DNA from: Myxococcales bacterium | GTDB taxonomy: Bacteria; Myxococcota_A; Bradymonadia; UBA7976; UBA1532 | Length of the DNA: 64,000 nucleotides | Reading direction: 5' to 3' | Assembly: GCA_020633555.1 (NCBI GenBank) | Contig: JACKDL010000011.1 | Location: 1-64,000 of the forward strand | In this document: positions 60,492-64,000 of the stretch, in pieces | Numbering within the stretch: the stretch's first letter is position 1 | Layout: each line of letters opens with the position of its first letter | Notes under the pieces: model-generated | Seen by the model: the letters and a program-made list of their open reading frames with translations, nothing else | Database searches by the model: none | Told to the model about the DNA's origin: nothing | Translations under genes and position numbers: made by a program

Positions 60492-61766
60492 ATGGACCTG
60501 AACCGCGCGATCGACGGGCTGCACCGGGCCCACCACCGGGCGCTCGTGGCGCCGCTCATCCGCATCCTGGGCGGCTTCGAGGCGGCCGAGGATGTGGTGC
60601 AGGACACCTTCGCGAAGGCGCTGGAGGTGTGGGGCCGCGAGGGGCTCCCCGAGGTGCCGCTGGCCTGGCTGCGGCGCACCGCGCGCAACGGCGCCATCGA
60701 TCGCTACCGGCGGCAGGGGCGCTGGCGACAGAAGGCGGCGCAGATCGCTGCCGAGGCGCCGGCGCAGGTCATGGCGCGGGCCCTGGACGACGCCTTCGAG
60801 GACGCCCACCTGGCCGATGATGCCCTGCGGCTCATCTTCACCTGCTGCCACCCGGCGCTGGCCCCCGAGGCGCAGATCGGGCTGACCCTGCGCACGGTGT
60901 GCGGGCTCACCAGCGAGCAGGTGGCCCGCGCTTTCCTGGTACAGCGCACGACCCTTCAGCAGCGGTTGGTGCGGGCCCAGCGCAAGATCGACCAGGCGGG
61001 CATCCGCTACGAGGTGCCGGGGCCCGAGCAGCTCGAGCCGCGGCTGGCGGCGGTGCTGCACACCGTCTACCTGGTGTTCACCGAGGGCTACGCCGCCACG
61101 GACGGCGACACCCTGCTGCGGGTGGACCTGTGCGACGAGGCCATCCGCCTGGCGCGGCTGGTGTCGGGGCTGCTGCCCGAGCGGGCCGAGGTCCAGGGCC
61201 TGCTGGCGTTGATGCTGCTGCACCACGCCCGGCGGGCGGCCCGCGTCGATGACGCCGGCGAGCTGGTGCTGCTGGCAGACCAGGACCGGGGCCGCTGGGA
61301 TCGGGCGCTCATCGCCGAGGCGCTGCCCCTGGTGGAGGCTGGCCTGCGCGGGCGGCCCACGGCCACCTACGCCATCGAGGCCGCCATCGCGGCGCTGCAC
61401 GCCCGCGCGCCGTCGGCGGCCGACACCGACTGGATGCAGATCGCCGCGCTGTACGCGGTGCTCGAACGGCAGACCGGTGGCAACCCGGTGGTCCGGCTGA
61501 ACGCCGCGGTGGCGGTGGCCATGGCCGGTGGCCTGGACGCCGGGCTCGCCCGCCTGGAGGCGCTGGCCGGCGAGCCGGCGCTGGCGACCTCGCACCGGCT
61601 GCCCGCGGCCCGGGCCGAGCTGCTGCGGCGAGCCGGCCGCCTCACCGACGCCCGCGCCGCCTTCCGCGAGGCGCTGGCCCGGGTGAACAACCCGGTGGAG
61701 GCCCGCCACCTGGCCCGCCGGCTCGCCGCCCTGGGGGGCCACGCGGCCGAAGAACGAGAAAAGTGA
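60492..61766 (+). CDS. ECF42-type sigma factor with C-terminal TPR extension
   Basis: The 424-residue factor has sigma region 2 (GGFEAAEDVVQDTFAKALEVW, VPLAWLRRTARNGAIDRYRR) and region 4 (LRTVCGLTSEQVARAFLVQ, TTLQQRLVRAQRKI). A C-terminal domain of about 250 residues follows, with repeats of TPR type, as in the ECF42 group. No anti-sigma factor gene is nearby; ECF42 members lack one and are instead linked to DGPF-motif (YCII-like) proteins, which are encoded here directly downstream. The ATG at 60492 fits the domain start. It probably directs its own downstream genes. Confidence 0.92.
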   Translation: MDLNRAIDGLHRAHHRALVAPLIRILGGFEAAEDVVQDTFAKALEVWGREGLPEVPLAWLRRTARNGAIDRYRRQGRWRQKAAQIAAEAPAQVMARALDDAFEDAHLADDALRLIFTCCHPALAPEAQIGLTLRTVCGLTSEQVARAFLVQRTTLQQRLVRAQRKIDQAGIRYEVPGPEQLEPRLAAVLHTVYLVFTEGYAATDGDTLLRVDLCDEAIRLARLVSGLLPERAEVQGLLALMLLHHARRAARVDDAGELVLLADQDRGRWDRALIAEALPLVEAGLRGRPTATYAIEAAIAALHARAPSAADTDWMQIAALYAVLERQTGGNPVVRLNAAVAVAMAGGLDAGLARLEALAGEPALATSHRLPAARAELLRRAGRLTDARAAFREALARVNNPVEARHLARRLAALGGHAAEEREK

Positions 61767-61773
61767 TCGCGCC

Positions 61774-61800
61774 GGTCGATCGGCCTGAGCGGTGCGCGTC
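61774..61800 (+). promoter_or_regulatory. candidate ECF42 promoter ahead of the DGPF genes
   Basis: GGTCGA (61774-61779) and CGTC (61797-61800) are separated by 17 bases and lie 45 bases before the first DGPF gene ATG. From memory, ECF42 promoters have TGTCGA at -35 and a CGTC or CGATC-like -10. The first base differs here. The position in the gap between the sigma factor and its expected targets supports the call, but no transcription data are available. Confidence 0.5.
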
Positions 61801-61844
61801 AGGCGGGTACACCACGACGAACGACGGTGTGAAGGAGACTTGAG

Positions 61845-62210
61845 ATGCAGTACCTGTTCTTGCTGTACAGCGACGAGACCAAGAACCCCGAGCCCCCCAC
61901 GGATCCCGTGGCCTTCGCTGAGTGGATGGCGCCCTGGGCGGCCTACAACGCGGCGCTGGTGGCGGCGGGCGTGATGCGGGGCGGCAACGCGCTGATGCCC
62001 ACCGGCAGCGCCACCACCTTGAGCAGGGCAGCGGGCGCCGTGGTGACCACCGACGGGCCCTTCGCCGAGACCGCCGAGCAGCTCGGCGGCTACTACCTGG
62101 TGGAGTGCGACAGCCTGGACGAGGCCCTGAAGTGGGCCCAGCGCTGCCCCATGATCCACTACGGCAAGGTGGAGGTGCGCCCCATCATGCCCACCGACAT
62201 GCCGGGCTGA
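61845..62210 (+). CDS. DGPF-motif (YCII-like) protein
   Basis: The 121-residue cytosolic protein is a DGPF/YCII-type small protein with MQYLFLLYSDE at the start and the family's TTDGPFAETAEQLGGYYLVE block (DGPF at 70-73). This family is genetically tied to ECF42 sigma factors. AAGGAGA lies before ATG 61845. It is a tandem paralogue of the next gene, with the same length and motif positions. Its biochemical role is not established. Confidence 0.93.
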   Translation: MQYLFLLYSDETKNPEPPTDPVAFAEWMAPWAAYNAALVAAGVMRGGNALMPTGSATTLSRAAGAVVTTDGPFAETAEQLGGYYLVECDSLDEALKWAQRCPMIHYGKVEVRPIMPTDMPG

Positions 62211-62222
62211 GCGGGGGCGACC

Positions 62223-62588
62223 ATGCAGTACATGTTCTTGCTGTACGACAACGAGGCCGCGGCGGGCGACGCGCCCCAGGACGAGGCCGCCTTCGAGGCG
62301 ATGATGGCGCCGTGGGTGGCGTACACCCACGCGCTGGTGGAGGCCGGGGTCATGCGGGGCGGAGAGGCCCTGATGCCCACCAGCACGGCCACCACGCTGA
62401 CCAGGGCGGGCGGGGCGCTGGTGACCACCGACGGTCCCTTCGCCGAGACCGCCGAGCAACTGGGCGGCTTCTATCTGGTGGAGTGCGCCAGCCTCGAGGA
62501 GGCCCTGAAGTGGGCTGCGCTGTGCCCGGCCATGGAGACCGGCCGGGTGGAGGTGCGCCCCATCATGCCCACCGATCCGCCGGGCTGA
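62223..62588 (+). CDS. DGPF-motif (YCII-like) protein, tandem copy
   Basis: This 121-residue paralogue of the preceding gene has DGPF again at 70-73 and the same block layout (WVAYTHALVEAGVMRGGEAL, FYLVECASLEEALKWAALC). It starts 12 bases after the first copy's stop with a GGGGG-type ribosome site, so both are read from one transcript. The two copies share most residues from about 27 on. Two DGPF proteins could form a heteromer, an inference only. Confidence 0.93.
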   Translation: MQYMFLLYDNEAAAGDAPQDEAAFEAMMAPWVAYTHALVEAGVMRGGEALMPTSTATTLTRAGGALVTTDGPFAETAEQLGGFYLVECASLEEALKWAALCPAMETGRVEVRPIMPTDPPG

Positions 62589-62657
62589 GCGGGGGGCGGC
62601 GGGCCGGCCGGGTCAGCCGCCCAGGGGCAGCCGCCGAAGCAGGCCTGCAGGCCGGGC

Positions 62658-63098
62658 TCACTCTTCAAGGTGCAGGCCGCCTTCGCCGCCGCCGGGCGGC
62701 GGCGGTGCGCGTCGAACCGGGAGGGTCTCCGCACACTGGCCCCGATCGTCGCACCACTCGCTCGGGCCGCACTCGGCGTCCGCCAGACACTCGGCCTCGC
62801 AGCGTCCGAGCAGGCAAGCGGTGCCGCATGGGCAGTCCGCGTCGACCGCGCACGCCTCCATGGCGGCGACGCGCGCTGGGTCCCGGGTGCAGCCACGGCT
62901 GGGCGACTCAGGCTCGTCGAAGAAGGAGCCGCCCTCCGGGGGCGCGGCGTCGGGGGCGGTGACCGGGACGGCGCCGTCCCACTCGGGGGTGCCGCCGTCT
63001 TCGCCGTCGCCGCTCCAGTCGTCGCCTTGGCCGCACCCGGCGGTCAGGGCGAGCAGACAGATGAGAAGGGGCAGTCGCCACAGAGCAGTGCTGAACAT
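62658..63098 (-). CDS. small Cys-rich lipoprotein
   Basis: This encodes 146 residues with a lipoprotein signal (LLALTAGC) and an acidic Gly/Asp/Pro linker. The Cys-rich core (about residues 68-125) contains CTRDPARVAAMEAC, DCPCGTACLLGRC, and CGPSEWCDDRGQC: about ten Cys with EGF- or DUF-like spacing, probably disulfide-bonded. GAGG lies 7 bases before ATG 63098. Family not recognised. A GC-rich hairpin lies in the leader. Confidence 0.75.
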   Translation of the reverse strand: MFSTALWRLPLLICLLALTAGCGQGDDWSGDGEDGGTPEWDGAVPVTAPDAAPPEGGSFFDEPESPSRGCTRDPARVAAMEACAVDADCPCGTACLLGRCEAECLADAECGPSEWCDDRGQCAETLPVRRAPPPPGGGEGGLHLEE

Positions 63099-63121
63099 GA
63101 GATGGCCTCGCAGTGGGTGAG

Positions 63122-63142
63122 GCGGCCCGCCTGTCGGGCCGC
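63122..63142 (-). terminator. GC-rich hairpin without U-run between two leftward genes
   Basis: GCGGCCCG (63122-63129) pairs with CGGGCCGC (63135-63142) around a 5-base loop. It lies between the stop of the gene at 63189 and the start of the Cys-rich lipoprotein gene. There is no T-run, so it may be a weak or rho-linked terminator or part of the lipoprotein leader; the class is uncertain. Confidence 0.4.
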
Positions 63143-63188
63143 TCACCTCCACCCACGCGCTGGCGGCGCGAACCCCGCCAAGAAAAGT

Positions 63189-64000
63189 TCAGTCCGCCGC
63201 CACCGACAGGTAGTCGATGCGCAGCAGGATGTCGTCCACCGCGTTCAGGTTCAGGCCGTCGGTGACGCCGTCGGGGCTGTTCAGGCTGAGGGACGAGGCC
63301 GGCAGGAACAGGGCGTAGGCGCCGTACAGCCCCCGGCCGGCCAGCTCGGTGGAGGCCCCGTCGTCATAGTCGCCCGCCTCGAACTCCGCCGCGCTCACGT
63401 TCAGCGCGGTGCCGATGCGGGCCTTGCTGAAGCGGTCGGCCTCACCCGCCTGGGCGCGATCGGCGCTGTCCAGCAGGTTGCGCGAGGGCCGGATGGCGGC
63501 CACCTGCAGCCCGTCGTCGGCGCACCGCTGGCTGTAGAAGGTGTTGGCCTTCTCCAGGGTGATCCGGCAGCGGTTGGCCGAGCAGGCGCTGGTGCGCTCG
63601 CCGTGGAACAGGCCCTCGCCGCCCTGGATGCTGGCGTTCACCGACCACAGCCGCTCGGCGCAGTCCGCCTGCGCGAAGATGGGCACGCCGCCCGCGTCGC
63701 CCAGCCCCAGCGCGGCCAAGGGGGCCAGGCTGAAGGGCAGCCGCTGGCCTTGGTAGACGCCGTCTGCGTCAAAGACAGCGAAGCGAGGCGCGGTGAGCCA
63801 GGCGCGGAAGCGCGCCACGTCGCTCAGGGGGCGGTTGCCTTCGGGCAGATCGCTCAGATCTGCCACCTGCAGGATCTCGCGGCGCAGGCTGAGCACCAGC
63901 GGCTGCCCCTGGGGGGCGCGGCCGTTCACGCCCACGTCGTCTGCCCGATCCTGCAGCCCCGTGGACACCGCCTGCAGGTCGTCGGGGCTCTGCGCCGCGA
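63189..64000 (-). CDS. C-terminal part of a large exported-type protein (partial)
   Basis: The frame is open from the right edge to a stop at 63189, giving at least 270 residues; the start lies outside the window (a GTG at 63968 is internal-looking, since coding continues upstream with SPDDLQAVS). The chain has several Cys (DCAERLW, CSANRCRITLEKANTFYSQRC) and ends in a beta-rich block, LYGAYALFLPASSLSL, then AVDDILLRIDYLSVAAD. That block recalls C-terminal lectin or receptor-binding beta sandwiches of large secreted proteins. I cannot name a family with confidence. Confidence 0.75.
   Translation of the reverse strand, partial: AAQSPDDLQAVSTGLQDRADDVGVNGRAPQGQPLVLSLRREILQVADLSDLPEGNRPLSDVARFRAWLTAPRFAVFDADGVYQGQRLPFSLAPLAALGLGDAGGVPIFAQADCAERLWSVNASIQGGEGLFHGERTSACSANRCRITLEKANTFYSQRCADDGLQVAAIRPSRNLLDSADRAQAGEADRFSKARIGTALNVSAAEFEAGDYDDGASTELAGRGLYGAYALFLPASSLSLNSPDGVTDGLNLNAVDDILLRIDYLSVAAD

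Overview
The window is very GC-rich and densely coded, with short intergenic gaps, many ATGA/TGATG gene overlaps and frequent GTG or TTG starts. It carries no rRNA, tRNA, insertion sequence, phage gene or CRISPR array that I can see. The content suggests a Myxococcota-type (delta-proteobacterial) chromosome: a trypsin-like protease with a MYXO-CTERM tail (GCSAAP, hydrophobic segment, Arg cluster), a DUF1552/DUF1592 pair, many Cys-rich lipoproteins with Asp/Pro/Ala/Gly-rich linkers, MopE-type CDGxDNDCDG repeats, an ECF42-type sigma factor with DGPF partners, and a Ser/Thr kinase. The exact lineage cannot be fixed from sequence alone.

Layout. 1-7.2 kb: a gene end, a helical cytosolic protein, an AraC regulator, three small exported proteins, then a Ser/Thr kinase abutting topB. 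7.3-12.4 kb: a three-gene operon of exported proteins (CxxCH lipoprotein, DUF1592 lipoprotein with one c-heme motif, Tat-exported DUF1552 protein). 12.5-15.5 kb: exported lipoproteins. 15.7-24.9 kb: housekeeping and metabolic genes (rluE, a PhnZ-PhnY-like fusion oxygenase, pepD, dbpA, a CPA1 antiporter, a DUF2237 protein, an RlmI-like methyltransferase). 25-29.6 kb: a VIT/vWA protein and a toroid-repeat/DUF4159 protein in one operon. 29.8-36.4 kb: a lipase-like lipoprotein with a TauE/SafE permease, and a TRAP transporter with a TatT lipoprotein. 36.4-42.5 kb: tandem vWA lipoproteins and a metallopeptidase whose propeptide-like domain is a separate overlapping gene. 42.5-44.3 kb: a sigma-70 factor with two palindromic operators upstream and a strong terminator. 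44.3-57.3 kb: secreted proteases (S1 with a Kazal-like partner, M6, M2) mixed with an amidohydrolase, VOC and 2OG oxygenases, a MopE-like protein and folE. 57.4-64 kb: YARHG protein, barrel-like lipoprotein, yaaA, Nudix, the ECF42/DGPF locus and two exported proteins, the last cut by the right edge.

Taken together, more than half of the genes encode exported or surface proteins (proteases, vWA and metal-binding lipoproteins), in keeping with a secretome-heavy, possibly predatory or biopolymer-degrading bacterium. The items I consider most worth following are the phosphonate-oxygenase fusion (16334-17719), the propeptide/peptidase split (40046-42528), the Kazal/trypsin overlapping pair (44800-46315) and the paired TGACA-N4-TGTCA operators (42682-42716).
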